In this document: positions 16,285 through 25,516 of the stretch, one piece after another
Layout: the number at the start of each line of letters is the position of its first letter
Position numbering within the stretch: position 1 is the first letter of the stretch
Assembly (NCBI GenBank): GCA_964584125.1
Contig: CAZOYP010000006.1
Span: 1 to 40,658, forward strand
Source of the DNA: Nitromaritima sp964584125
Lineage (GTDB): Bacteria > Nitrospinota > Nitrospinia > Nitrospinales > VA-1
DNA: 40,658 nucleotides
Direction: 5' to 3'
Notes under the pieces: generated by a model
Database searches by the model: none
Seen by the model: only the letters and a program-made list of their open reading frames with translations
What the model was told of the DNA's origin: nothing
Position numbers and translations under genes: made by a program

Positions 16285-16847
16285 TCAGTTTTCCTCCGTT
16301 TGATTATTACGTTTATTCATTTCAACCAGCATCTCCTCAACTCTAAGCACCGCTCCTTCTACAACCTCATCTAGGAGCTTATTCTCTTCTTCAGTGAATG
16401 GGGTCAACACATAGTCGACTATATCATCCGAGTCATCTGGTCGACCCACCCCCACACGAATCCGGTAATACTGATCCGTCCCAAATTTTTCGGTAATTGA
16501 CCGAACTCCCAACTGACCGGCATCGCCACCCTTCATCTTTATTTTAATTTTTCCAAGTGGTAGATCAATGTCATCATGAATCACAAGAACATTGCTGGGA
16601 GAAACCCCGTAAGCAGAAAGAATCAACTTTGCCGCTTGACCACTATTATTCATGTAGGTCATGGGTTTCGCGATCATGACCTGGCAACCTTTTATTTTTC
16701 CTTCACCATAGAGAGCCTTGTGTTTACTTTGGGAAAGTACAATCCGTTGTTTTATAGCCAAGCTGTCGGCCACAAGAAAACCAACGTTATGGCGCGTTAA
16801 TTCGTAACGAGGACCAGGGTTACCTAGCCCAATAATTAAATATACAT
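16285..16847 (-). CDS. pth: peptidyl-tRNA hydrolase, start region disrupted
   Basis: Pth releases peptides from peptidyl-tRNA that dropped off the ribosome. The body is clear: KPMTYMNNSGQ, then LVIHDDIDLPLGKIKIK and GDAGQLGVRSI, about 185 residues. The catalytic N-terminus (YLIIGLGNPGPRYELTRHNVG) is present in DNA but has no in-frame ATG, GTG or TTG before it. An ATG at 16847 lies two bases out of frame: ATGTATATTTAATTATTGGG would read MYLIIGLGNP if one TA were removed. The first in-frame canonical start, a GTG at 16773, would lose the active-site Asn and His. So there is either a TA insertion or error, or a rare start (ATA at 16854). It lies between rplY and hppA. Confidence 0.85.
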
Positions 16848-16856
16848 TGGATATGA

Positions 16857-17522
16857 TTAGCTCTCTTTCCTAGTAGAATCGTCCTTCTTATCCGAATCTG
16901 CTTTTGTAGTTGCTGCATCGTCTGTGGCTTCTGCTTCAACCTCTTCAGCCTCTTCCTCAGTTTCCTCTTCTTTAATTTTTTCGAGGTATACGCTGACTAT
17001 GGCTTCATTAGGCCGGTGTAAAACTTTAATCTTTTCCGAAATGCTAAGATCCGATACATGTAAAACCTGCCCAAGCTCAACACTAGTCACATCCAAGTCG
17101 ATCGACTGTGGAATATCTGCAGGCAAGCATTCTACATGAAGAGATTTAAGTACCTGATTAACTAAACCCCCCATTTTTTCTCCAGCAGACTTTCCAATCA
17201 AATGCACATCGACGCTGACTTTCACCGTCTTGGCGACGTCAACTTCTAAAAAGTCTACGTGAACCCAAAGCTCTTTAAGTGGATGGCTTTGGAATTCCTT
17301 TAAAATAACTTTACGCGACTTATTGCCATCAACGTTGAGGTCAATCAAAGCATTATGTCCCTTAGCTTTTAAAATATCTTTAAGATTATCAGGGTGAACC
17401 GAGAAGGAGAGGTTATCTTTCAATCCATATAAAACAGCCGGTATTTCTCCGCTTCTTCGCACTTCCTTGGTAGCAACTTTACCCGTTTTTTCTCTTATTT
17501 TACCGGTCAATACTTCAGACAT
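16857..17522 (-). CDS. rplY: 50S ribosomal protein L25 (TL5/CTC type)
   Basis: This protein binds 5S rRNA in the large ribosomal subunit. At 221 residues it is the long CTC form: an N-terminal L25 domain (about 1-95, with GEIPAVLYG), a C-terminal beta domain (about 100-190), and a Glu/Asp/Ala/Thr-rich acidic tail (about 190-221). The Shine-Dalgarno AAGGAG lies 9 bases before the ATG. It sits between prs and pth in the prs-rplY-pth order common in bacteria. Confidence 0.96.
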   Translation of the reverse strand: MSEVLTGKIREKTGKVATKEVRRSGEIPAVLYGLKDNLSFSVHPDNLKDILKAKGHNALIDLNVDGNKSRKVILKEFQSHPLKELWVHVDFLEVDVAKTVKVSVDVHLIGKSAGEKMGGLVNQVLKSLHVECLPADIPQSIDLDVTSVELGQVLHVSDLSISEKIKVLHRPNEAIVSVYLEKIKEEETEEEAEEVEAEATDDAATTKADSDKKDDSTRKES

Positions 17523-17535
17523 TTTTTTCTACTCC

Positions 17536-18492
17536 TTATAAATCGAATAGTGAACTTACCGACGTTTCTCGGTTAATCCGCAAAATAGCTTCACCCAACA
17601 AAGGTGCCACGGATAAAATTTTTATTTTTGAATGGTTTTTCATAGAATCACGAATTGGGATTGTGTTAGTAGTCACAATAGACTTGATTTCTGATTTAGA
17701 AATACGCTCTATCGCTGGCCCAGACAAGACAGCATGTGAACAACAAGCATGCACCTCACGAGCCCCCGCTGCCAACAAAGCATCCGTACCCTCCAAAAGA
17801 GTTCCAGCGGTGTCGATCATATCATCAACGACAAAGCACACCTTGTCAACAACATCTCCAATGATGTTCATCGCCTTAGCTTCATTCGAAGCTTCTCTAC
17901 GTTTGTCAATAATGGCAAGGTTGACTCCTAGACGCTTTGCAAAAGCCCTAGCTCGTTCTACCCCACCGGCATCTGGAGAAATAACTATCATATTCTTTAA
18001 GTCTAGGGCTTGTAGATAGGGGATCAACACCTTCATTGAAAAAAGGTGGTCCACCGGGATATTGAAGAAACCTTGTATTTGTCCTGCATGAAGATCTACT
18101 GTCAACACTCGGTCCGTCCCAGCAGTCACTAGTAAGTCTGCTACCAATTTGGAAGTAATAGGAACCCTTGGTTCGCTCTTTCGATCTTGACGGGCATAAC
18201 CGTAATAAGGTATCACGGCTGTTATACGCCTTGCAGAGGACCGCTTAAGTGCGTCAATCATAATCAATAGCTCCATCAAGTTTGTGTTTCCTGGATAGCA
18301 CGTTGGCTGAATCACAAAAACATCACCGCCTCGGACATTTTCTTCAATACGCACATAAATTTCTTTATCGGAAAAGTCTTTGATTACCGTACGACCCAGC
18401 TCAATCTTCATGTACTTGCAAATATCCTCTGCAAGCACGAGATTAGCCCTTCCTGAAAAAATAAGGGCTCTGCCATTTAGATTCTGCTCCAT
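17536..18492 (-). CDS. prs: ribose-phosphate pyrophosphokinase (PRPP synthetase)
   Basis: Prs transfers pyrophosphate from ATP to ribose 5-phosphate, making PRPP for nucleotide, histidine and other syntheses. At 318 residues it is class I. Motifs visible include SDKEIYVRIEENVRG near the N-terminus, YYGYARQDRK in the flexible loop region, the metal/ATP segment DLHAGQIQGFF, and the PRPP loop VVDDMIDTAGTL. The product feeds HisG in this window. It begins 47 bases downstream of tRNA-Gln and is followed by rplY after 13 bases, so the tRNA, prs and rplY probably share a transcript. Confidence 0.97.
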   Translation of the reverse strand: MEQNLNGRALIFSGRANLVLAEDICKYMKIELGRTVIKDFSDKEIYVRIEENVRGGDVFVIQPTCYPGNTNLMELLIMIDALKRSSARRITAVIPYYGYARQDRKSEPRVPITSKLVADLLVTAGTDRVLTVDLHAGQIQGFFNIPVDHLFSMKVLIPYLQALDLKNMIVISPDAGGVERARAFAKRLGVNLAIIDKRREASNEAKAMNIIGDVVDKVCFVVDDMIDTAGTLLEGTDALLAAGAREVHACCSHAVLSGPAIERISKSEIKSIVTTNTIPIRDSMKNHSKIKILSVAPLLGEAILRINRETSVSSLFDL

Positions 18493-18539
18493 ACGATACC
18501 TAGCTGGTAAAGTTTAAAAAACTTGTTTATCATTAAAAG

Positions 18540-18612
18540 CTGGGGCGGGAGGATTCGAACCTCCGAATGCAGGCATCAAAAACCTGTGTCTTAACCGCTT
18601 GACGACGCCCCA
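18540..18612 (-). tRNA. tRNA-Gln (anticodon TTG)
   Basis: The minus strand folds as a 73-base cloverleaf. The acceptor stem TGGGGCG/CGCCCCA has seven pairs with discriminator G. The D arm is GTC/GAC. The anticodon stem CAGGT/GCCTG closes the loop TTTTGAT with anticodon TTG. The T arm GGAGG/CCTCC closes TTCGAAT. CCA is not encoded. It lies upstream of prs. Confidence 0.96.
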
Positions 18613-18865
18613 ATTTGTATTCGATACTAAGTAAAACTTAATCGCTTCATCAACCCAAAATGCATATGTCACTTTAAGAACTCTCCCTTAAATACAATAT
18701 TCGCTTTTTAGACTACTTCAAATATGCAACCGTCCAACCCTATTAATTAATTTAGTTATATTGACTTTGGGCAACAAAAAGTTGAGGATAAACTGAGGTC
18801 ATGTTACTTACATTTGCATTGCTGATAAAAATTCTCCAAGGCTATCCATTCCTATTCCTCATCAG

Positions 18866-19759
18866 TTAGGGGTAATTCAGGATTTCCTCTGGAAAAAATT
18901 CAGAAAAGCTGCCAATTGTTTCCGAAATAACTCTTTCCCAATCTCCATTCAAACCTGCATATGCAACACGGGCCTTCTCCGGGTCATCAAAAATCCCAAA
19001 AACGGTGGACCCACTCCCAGATAATAGAACACCTAAAGCGCCCCAAGCTCGTAACTCGTCCTTGACGATTTGGACTTCAGGAAACCTTTGAATCACAACA
19101 GGTTCTAAATCATTATATAGGTTTAGCCCTAAGCTTTTAATGTCCGATAAGGATAGGTTTTTCCGCAGGATGCTAATATTATTTGGCCGTTTTGTCAACT
19201 TCAATCTTAGGTTCTTATAAACCCAGGAAGTAGCAATAGGAAACCCTGGAAAAACTAATAAAACCTGAAACTTAGAACAAGATTTAAGAGCCTTTAATTG
19301 CTCTCCACGACCCATACCCAGAGCGCACGGTGACTTGAGAAAAAATGGAACGTCAGAGCCCAATTCAGCTGCTAATGTCAAGAGTTTTTCTCGTTCGATA
19401 TTCAAATTCCACAAACGATTTAGTCCCATTAGTACGCCAGCTGCATTACCGCTGCCACCCCCCAACCCAGCACCGAATGGAATTTTTTTTTTCAATCTAA
19501 TGCTAACTCCTTTACCTTGAACCTGATAAGATTTTTGCAAAAGTAAGGCCGCCTTATAAGCAAGGTTGGTATGATCTGTGGGTACTCCCAGTGTGTCACA
19601 TTCTACCTTAATCCCTGAGGGCAAAAGTTCTAGCTCCACGTCATCGTATAAGCACACCATTTGAAAAATTGTTTCCAATTCATGGAACCCATCTTCTCTT
19701 TTTCCGTGAATATGAAGACCTAAATTAATCTTGGCCGGGGTTTTAAATTTTAGTTTCAT
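18866..19759 (-). CDS. ispE: 4-diphosphocytidyl-2-C-methyl-D-erythritol kinase
   Basis: IspE phosphorylates CDP-methylerythritol in the MEP route to isoprenoid precursors. At 297 residues it is a normal GHMP kinase. The N-terminus has PAKINLGLHIHGKREDGFHEL (9-29), the ATP loop is PFGAGLGGGSGNAAG (about 92-107), and LLSGSGSTVFG is the C-terminal GHMP motif. It lies upstream of tRNA-Gln and prs in the same direction; a 253-base gap separates it from the tRNA. The LolB-like gene precedes it by about 27 bases. Confidence 0.96.
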   Translation of the reverse strand: MKLKFKTPAKINLGLHIHGKREDGFHELETIFQMVCLYDDVELELLPSGIKVECDTLGVPTDHTNLAYKAALLLQKSYQVQGKGVSIRLKKKIPFGAGLGGGSGNAAGVLMGLNRLWNLNIEREKLLTLAAELGSDVPFFLKSPCALGMGRGEQLKALKSCSKFQVLLVFPGFPIATSWVYKNLRLKLTKRPNNISILRKNLSLSDIKSLGLNLYNDLEPVVIQRFPEVQIVKDELRAWGALGVLLSGSGSTVFGIFDDPEKARVAYAGLNGDWERVISETIGSFSEFFPEEILNYP

Positions 19760-19786
19760 AAAATTACTTATGACATCAATCAGTGT

Positions 19787-20569
19787 TCAGTTTATTAATT
19801 CTGGTGACAAATTAAATGCATCAAGAGGAATTCCTTGATTGATCATCACCTCTGAATACTTCACTACAAGCGATTGTTTTTTAGATTTAATCTTAATTTC
19901 AACCTTATGAGCAAACTCGAACTTATCAATTTTTTTATAATCGTACCAATATACTCTGTAAATTTCCCGGCCACCTCGGGTCAATATTAATGATTTTGGC
20001 AGTTGAGTATAAGCGTCAATCCCAATATCTACTCGTTCACCTGTAATCTCGTTAGTAGTTTCAATTTTTAAAACGGTTTGGTCACGGCTCCATTTTGCTA
20101 CTTTCATCTCCAAATGGGAAAGATCCGGTATCCCCCCAGAAAACAAGCTGATATAATCTCCAAAATCTATGTAAGTTCCCAAAATGCGGAACATATTTTC
20201 CCAAACCTCTTTCCCATAGAGGACTCGGTTTTCTCGCGGATCATACATCAAAGTTTTTTCGCCCTCATAAATCAAAACACCTAAAACCTGATGAAATAAG
20301 TTGTAGGTATCTACTCGCATTGCTTTATTACCTTTAACAAGTAATATCTGTCGAAACGATTGATTCACCCCAGCCCCTAAAACTTTTGTACGTACAAGTG
20401 CTTTTACATCTTTAATAGACGATTTACGGGCTTTGAGATCGGAAAATAAGGAGGAGAAGGACCGTACTTCCGGCTTCGCTCCTGTTGGTAAAGGCAAAAC
20501 CTTATATTGGCAGGAAACAAGAAAAACCATCAAGCACCCTACGACATGTCGACGCAGGAAAATTGGCAT
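19787..20569 (-). CDS. LolB-like / DUF4292 outer-membrane lipoprotein
   Basis: This 260-residue protein starts with a basic signal peptide and a lipobox LVSC (lipid-modified Cys at residue 20). The body is a beta-rich, LolB/DUF4292-like fold: a LVRTKV-type first strand, a QILLVKGNKAMRVDTY stretch, and later segments with conserved hydrophobic strands. LolB-like proteins accept lipoproteins at the outer membrane; whether this one does is not shown. It sits between ispE and the DUF721-TPR gene in the same direction. In many genomes lolB neighbours ispE, which supports the call. Confidence 0.72.
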   Translation of the reverse strand: MPIFLRRHVVGCLMVFLVSCQYKVLPLPTGAKPEVRSFSSLFSDLKARKSSIKDVKALVRTKVLGAGVNQSFRQILLVKGNKAMRVDTYNLFHQVLGVLIYEGEKTLMYDPRENRVLYGKEVWENMFRILGTYIDFGDYISLFSGGIPDLSHLEMKVAKWSRDQTVLKIETTNEITGERVDIGIDAYTQLPKSLILTRGGREIYRVYWYDYKKIDKFEFAHKVEIKIKSKKQSLVVKYSEVMINQGIPLDAFNLSPELIN

Positions 20570-20621
20570 AGAATTCGCTATCAGTTAGGTTAAACCACGA
20601 TCTACACTATTATTAGTAGTA

Positions 20622-22859
20622 TCAATTATTATTCAGAAACCTTCGTACTTTTTGAATCTTTTTTTCAAGTTCCTTAGGGTCGGGTAGTTCGCCATCAACA
20701 TCATCTGTTTTTTCTAAGGTAAGAAAAAGACTTGTCTTCCAAGCCTTGCCAGCTTCTGCATAATTCGTTAACGAAAAATGTATATCCCCTAAATGACTAT
20801 ATAGAACGGGATCAGGTGAAGTATAAACCATAGCCTTTTTAAGCTCTTTTAGAGCTTTTTCTGATTCGCCTTTCTTAAAATAAATCCAGCTTAGACTATC
20901 AAGAAAATAACCATTTTTGGGTTGAATGGAAAGAGCTTTGTTCAAATGACCTAAAGCAAGGTCCAGCGATTTCCCTTGTATCGCATAAATGTATCCCAAA
21001 AAATTGTGCGCATTAGAATGCATAGGGTTAAGCTCAATAGAACGTTTTATATTTTTTATGGCTAACTCAAATTTTCCTGTCCGCTCTAAAAGAGCTCCTA
21101 ACTCAAAATAATAAGAATCTTTTTCTGGATTTATAGTAATTGCTTTTTCCATTGCATTAATGGCTTTATCTAACTGGTCAATAGAGATATAGGCAATAGC
21201 CAAGGAGTGATAAAGACTATCATTATCTTGGTCTATTTGAATAGCGTCCTCAATCAATTGAACTGTTTTCTCCGGGCGCTGATTCATACTATGCAACCGA
21301 GCCAGGTAAATTTTTAAATGCACTGACTGAGGCTCAATTTCCATTAAATGGTTTATTTCTTGAATTGCTTTATCGAAACGCCCCAGAATTTCATAAATTC
21401 GCCCAAGCACCATTAAAATTTCTTTTTCCTGGCTCCTGTCTCGAAGTAACTGAAACTCATCAAGTGCTTTTAAGTAAATTCCCTGCTCGTAATAAACAGC
21501 CCCTATTTTTGAATGAACATCTGGAGCACCCAAAATTTCTTCAGCTGCCACTCGGTACTTTCTCGAGCCTATATCCATTGACAGGATAGAACTTTGAATA
21601 GAGGTCATACGTTTATGACTCCTTTCGCTAAGTGGGTTTAGCTGCAAAAGAATCTTGTATTGTTTTTTAGCCTCGTCTGGTTTTCCCTGCGCCTCTAAAA
21701 TCCAAGCCAGCCATTCTCGAGACTGTAAAAGATTAGGCCTTAATTCTAAAACCTTATTTAAAGATTTTTGGGCCTCTTCTAATTTACCCTTAAGGATTTG
21801 AGTCCTTGCAAGATAGTGATGCCCCAAGGGATTCATTGGTTCTACCTGAAGTACATTCCTGTACATAACTTCTGCATCGTCATATTGCTGTTGAGATTCG
21901 TGAACGGTGCCACTAAGAAGGTAGGCTCTTGCCAATCCAAACTTAGCCTCAATAACCGTTTGGTAATGACTCAAAGCCCGCTCACTTTCGCCTCGCCCGG
22001 CAAGAATGTCTCCAATCATCATATTCAACTCAGGATTATTTGGGAAATGGCCTAAAGACTCATTCAGCGCCTTATAAGCATCATCCATTTTTCCTGAGCG
22101 AATAAGATTTATCGCTAATTGATGAGAAAATTTAACATTTCCCGGGTCAAACTGAACTACCTTACGAAAATTCTCTGAAGCTTTTTCAAATTGATGGCCT
22201 TCAACTGCCCGCAAAGCCATTAAATAATGATAGTAGGCCCTCGGGTCCCTGACATTTTCATCATTTCTTTCCCTGGATAGCTTTTCAACTGCCTTGACGG
22301 CATATGAATGAGACAAATCCATATTTTGAAAAACTTGGTCTTTTGAAATAGTGTTACAATTGGAAGTAAACACCAATACTAAGACTGGCAAAACTACCCC
22401 TAGTTTACGGCTAATACGATCTAGAATATTCTCTATACTCTCTTCCTTAGTCTCTGGCTCTTTGGGCTCTAGCGCTTGCATTGTATTTTGCTCCAACGAA
22501 TAATACTTTTTCTTTTTAAGAAATTTTCCTAAAATAGGACCACCAGCTAAAGAACTTTCTTGAAAAACAATCCTGTTTAGTAGAACAAATCCTGCGCGTT
22601 GGTTAATGGTATGAATAATTTGTTCGCGTAAAGAATCCAGAGCCGAAAGCCAAGCTCCGTCTGAAACGGTAACAAACAAACTTTTAGTCGAAATTTTTTT
22701 AACTTGCGTTACAGATGCCAGGTCTTTTCCTACTGTAATCCTCCACTGAAAGTCATACCAAGCTAAGGATTGTTGGGGATCTTTGGAGTCGTCCTTAGGC
22801 AAGGATTTTCCAAGTACGGAATTTATAGTTTCCCAGCCTTTATAAGTCTTTTTTCTCAT
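20622..22859 (-). CDS. DUF721 (DciA-like) domain fused to TPR lipoprotein-like domain
   Basis: The 745-residue frame joins two parts. Residues about 5-100 resemble the DUF721/DciA family (ITVGKDLASVTQV, SLFVTVSDGAWLSALDSLREQI, and a final VLLNRIVFQ strand); DciA is a cytosolic DnaB helicase partner. A linker (100-150) is followed by a hydrophobic segment ending in a lipobox-like TSNC (about 153-168). Residues about 205-730 hold about 14 TPR units. The usual cellular sites of the two halves conflict. No in-frame stop separates them, and I see no obvious internal ATG just before the hydrophobic segment; Met128 would leave a 40-residue lead. It may be a fusion, a fused gene pair, or two translation starts. 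Confidence 0.75.
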   Translation of the reverse strand: MRKKTYKGWETINSVLGKSLPKDDSKDPQQSLAWYDFQWRITVGKDLASVTQVKKISTKSLFVTVSDGAWLSALDSLREQIIHTINQRAGFVLLNRIVFQESSLAGGPILGKFLKKKKYYSLEQNTMQALEPKEPETKEESIENILDRISRKLGVVLPVLVLVFTSNCNTISKDQVFQNMDLSHSYAVKAVEKLSRERNDENVRDPRAYYHYLMALRAVEGHQFEKASENFRKVVQFDPGNVKFSHQLAINLIRSGKMDDAYKALNESLGHFPNNPELNMMIGDILAGRGESERALSHYQTVIEAKFGLARAYLLSGTVHESQQQYDDAEVMYRNVLQVEPMNPLGHHYLARTQILKGKLEEAQKSLNKVLELRPNLLQSREWLAWILEAQGKPDEAKKQYKILLQLNPLSERSHKRMTSIQSSILSMDIGSRKYRVAAEEILGAPDVHSKIGAVYYEQGIYLKALDEFQLLRDRSQEKEILMVLGRIYEILGRFDKAIQEINHLMEIEPQSVHLKIYLARLHSMNQRPEKTVQLIEDAIQIDQDNDSLYHSLAIAYISIDQLDKAINAMEKAITINPEKDSYYFELGALLERTGKFELAIKNIKRSIELNPMHSNAHNFLGYIYAIQGKSLDLALGHLNKALSIQPKNGYFLDSLSWIYFKKGESEKALKELKKAMVYTSPDPVLYSHLGDIHFSLTNYAEAGKAWKTSLFLTLEKTDDVDGELPDPKELEKKIQKVRRFLNNN

Positions 22860-23078
22860 TTAGATTAAAGCTCAAAAATTCTTTTTTTGAATAGTAAATA
22901 TATTTTAGCTATGTTATTGGACGATATAAAGATATTTTTTGGGCATATTAGATATCTTTGACGTTGCTCAAGTAAATAAAACTACATCCGAAAAAATTTT
23001 ATACCTACAACGCAATTAATAACCTGATAAAAAATTAATAAAACGGCCTTTCCTTCTTATTCAAGAGTTTTATAGATC

Positions 23079-24617
23079 ATGCGATCATATCTTTACCTGG
23101 CAGCTCTTGGCCTATTGAGCTTGGTTCTTTATCTAGGGCTAACAATTCTGTCTAAAGATTTTAATTGGGGTGAGGGCTACTCTAAGCGTCCCATTCTTGA
23201 ATACCTTGCTGTCTATTTTTCCCTATTTTCTCTTTATGTATTAGCCTGCCTTTCTGTTTTTAAGTCTAGCTGGACCAAAGAAAAATTCTGGATAATAATT
23301 GCATTTGGACTATTATTTCGCTTTGCTATTCTTCCTTCTCAACAAATTCAAGAAGATGACGTATACCGTTATCTTTGGGATGGCAAGGTATTTGCCAATG
23401 GAATTAATCCCTTTAAATTTTCTCCAGAAGAAATTAACCAGTACAAGTCTATAAAAGTACAAAATCCCGAATATTTTCGCACACATTACGATAAAACCGA
23501 ACAAAATGAACTAGCGATTCTAAATGATTTGAAATGGGAAAGTGACATTGCTCTTCGCTACATGGAACGAATTAACCACCCGAGCGTTCCCACTATTTAT
23601 CCACCTCTGGCGCAATATGTGTTTCGCTTCTCGCAACAAGTAAACCCAGATAGTATCTTAACCTTACGAATATTTTTTTTGGCATTTGATTTAATGGGAA
23701 TGACCTTCATCATACTGGCGTTAAAAATATTAAACCTTAATCAGAATTTTAGTCTAGTTTATTTTTGGTCACCCCTGATGATCAAAGAAACTTATAACTC
23801 AACTCATCTAGACATAATCGGAATCTCCTGCCTTTGTGCATCTTTATATTTTCTCATACGCAAGGGTATGGTAGGGTCTATTTTTTTTCTAGCATTGAGC
23901 GTGCTTGGGAAATTTTACTCTGCTGTTCTTCTTCCTTTTTATCTCCAAAGATTCTGGCTTCTTGCGCAAAAGAATAGCAAACGAGGCACAGCAGTATTTA
24001 CCCTTCTCTTAATATTATTTTGTACAGTAATTACCGTTTTCTATCTACCTTTCCTCAACATAAAAAGTAGAGTTTTTGAAGGATTAAAAACATATAGTAT
24101 GTACTGGCAAAGCAACGACAGCTTGTTTGCAATATTACTATATGGTCTCAAAAGCATTTTAAAAACAGAAATGGCTACAGAAGTCTTAGCTTTAAGCAAT
24201 AGCATGATACTTGCAAAAAGCATTATAGCCTTAGTGCTCTTAGGGACCGTAGCCTATTTAACAATTAAACAAATTCCAGATATAAACTCTTCACAAGCAT
24301 GGATACGAAATATTTTTTTAGTTATTGTCTTGGTATTTCTTTTAAGCCCTGTCCAAAACCCCTGGTACCTATGTTGGACAGTACCCTTTTTGTGTATTTT
24401 CCATTCAAGATCGCTGATACTTCTAACCGGATTCATCGGATTATATTACCTTGATTTTTATTTCGACTATCAGAATATCACCCAATACTCGGTTTTAGTG
24501 GTTTGGCTAGAATACACTCCGTTTTATGCCTATTTACTTTGGGAGCTTATTAGATCAAAAAATATCTGGAAAATCAGAGAACAAGCGGTAAATCGCAAAA
24601 GAAATTTGCCTACTTGA
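23079..24617 (+). CDS. GT87/mannosyltransferase-like integral membrane glycosyltransferase
   Basis: This 512-residue protein has about ten or more hydrophobic segments. Near the first loop it has the GT-C hallmark QEDDVYRYLWDGKVFANGINPF (91-112) with Asp93 and Asp94, the expected catalytic or metal residues of GT87/DUF2029-like enzymes. These transfer a sugar from a polyprenyl-phosphate donor to a glycan or lipid on the outer face of the membrane. The donor and acceptor are unknown. It lies alone on the plus strand, divergent from the DUF721-TPR gene and convergent with the HAD gene. No clear Shine-Dalgarno precedes the ATG. Confidence 0.8.
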   Translation: MRSYLYLAALGLLSLVLYLGLTILSKDFNWGEGYSKRPILEYLAVYFSLFSLYVLACLSVFKSSWTKEKFWIIIAFGLLFRFAILPSQQIQEDDVYRYLWDGKVFANGINPFKFSPEEINQYKSIKVQNPEYFRTHYDKTEQNELAILNDLKWESDIALRYMERINHPSVPTIYPPLAQYVFRFSQQVNPDSILTLRIFFLAFDLMGMTFIILALKILNLNQNFSLVYFWSPLMIKETYNSTHLDIIGISCLCASLYFLIRKGMVGSIFFLALSVLGKFYSAVLLPFYLQRFWLLAQKNSKRGTAVFTLLLILFCTVITVFYLPFLNIKSRVFEGLKTYSMYWQSNDSLFAILLYGLKSILKTEMATEVLALSNSMILAKSIIALVLLGTVAYLTIKQIPDINSSQAWIRNIFLVIVLVFLLSPVQNPWYLCWTVPFLCIFHSRSLILLTGFIGLYYLDFYFDYQNITQYSVLVVWLEYTPFYAYLLWELIRSKNIWKIREQAVNRKRNLPT

Positions 24618-24711
24618 AGTTTTTTTAAGTTAAGTTGACAGATTTATGAGCCAAGAAAGCCGGTAACGCTTGCCACGCCACGATAGCTTTAAATAAGTTT
24701 TAAGTTATTTT

Positions 24712-25404
24712 TCATAGCAATTCCTGAAAAGAACTCACTACAGCAAAGTCTTTTTTTTTGTATTTTTTGTTCCGGTCTATAAGTATTGCTTCTATTCCAA
24801 CATTGTTAGCACCTTGGATATCTGCACGGATGTTGTCACCAATATGACAAATTTCTCCGACACTAACTTCACTCCTTCTAATGGCCTCAAGAAAAATTCT
24901 TTTATCCGGCTTGGCCGACCCAACCTCCGCAGAGGCTAAAATAAAATCAAAATAACCCGCAAGGCCTGTGTTTTTCAAAATTGTATTAAGGCGTGAGTCC
25001 CAGTTAGAAACAATTCCTAGCGTAACTCCAGATTGTTTCAACTTCCTTAAAAGACCAGAAACTATAACATCATCAAAGATATGCCAGTGGTCTTTGTGTT
25101 CAAAGGCCTTATAAACGATTTCGAAATAATGTTCAAAACTATCAAGGCCACCAGAATATTCAAAGACCTGGGAAACAAGTCTTTCCCAAAATTTTTTTTC
25201 TTCTTGCTCACCGCTCTTTTTACCTAAAGATTCAATTCCTCCCAAGTTAGTCCACTCTTTTTGGAAAAGTTGGTTCAACTCTTCGGCGGACCCTTGAAAC
25301 CCGAAAGGTCGAGCATAGTTTGCATAGACGTCCCCAACGGAAGGTTCAACCCGAAGAAGTGTCCCACCTACGTCAAAAAAAACTGCCCTATACTTTGATA
25401 ACAC
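24712..25404 (-). CDS. HAD-superfamily hydrolase (HDHD3-like)
   Basis: This 230-residue haloacid-dehalogenase-fold enzyme has a small helical cap domain. The motifs are DVGGT (nucleophile Asp11), Ser133-Asn134 in VSNWD, Lys165 in GSAKPDK, and GDN (189-191) with Asp195. Motif I has Gly13 where most phosphatases have a second Asp as general acid, as in HDHD3-like and dehalogenase-like members. Phosphatase activity is therefore not certain. It is the last gene of a run with the cytidylyltransferase-like and QW-repeat genes, 112 bases after the former. Confidence 0.88.
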   Translation of the reverse strand: MLSKYRAVFFDVGGTLLRVEPSVGDVYANYARPFGFQGSAEELNQLFQKEWTNLGGIESLGKKSGEQEEKKFWERLVSQVFEYSGGLDSFEHYFEIVYKAFEHKDHWHIFDDVIVSGLLRKLKQSGVTLGIVSNWDSRLNTILKNTGLAGYFDFILASAEVGSAKPDKRIFLEAIRRSEVSVGEICHIGDNIRADIQGANNVGIEAILIDRNKKYKKKDFAVVSSFQELL

Positions 25405-25516
25405 CTGATCTCCATTTTAAAAACTGAAATGGCTACAATTTAATCTTTTCCATTAAAGCGCGATAAGTTAATAGGCTTTAAGTTTAGAAAATAGAAAAAA
25501 CGAAGCTGGTAATCTA

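Noticed and set aside
18801..18869. 22-codon hydrophobic small frame on the plus strand in the gap after tRNA-Gln
   Set aside because: It has an ATG and a GAGGT upstream, but it is very short, has no recognisable family and ends inside the ispE stop region. Chance cannot be excluded.
24618..24711. Terminator between the glycosyltransferase and HAD genes
   Set aside because: AAAGC and GCTTT arms are separated by a loop too large and irregular, with no T tract in a useful place.
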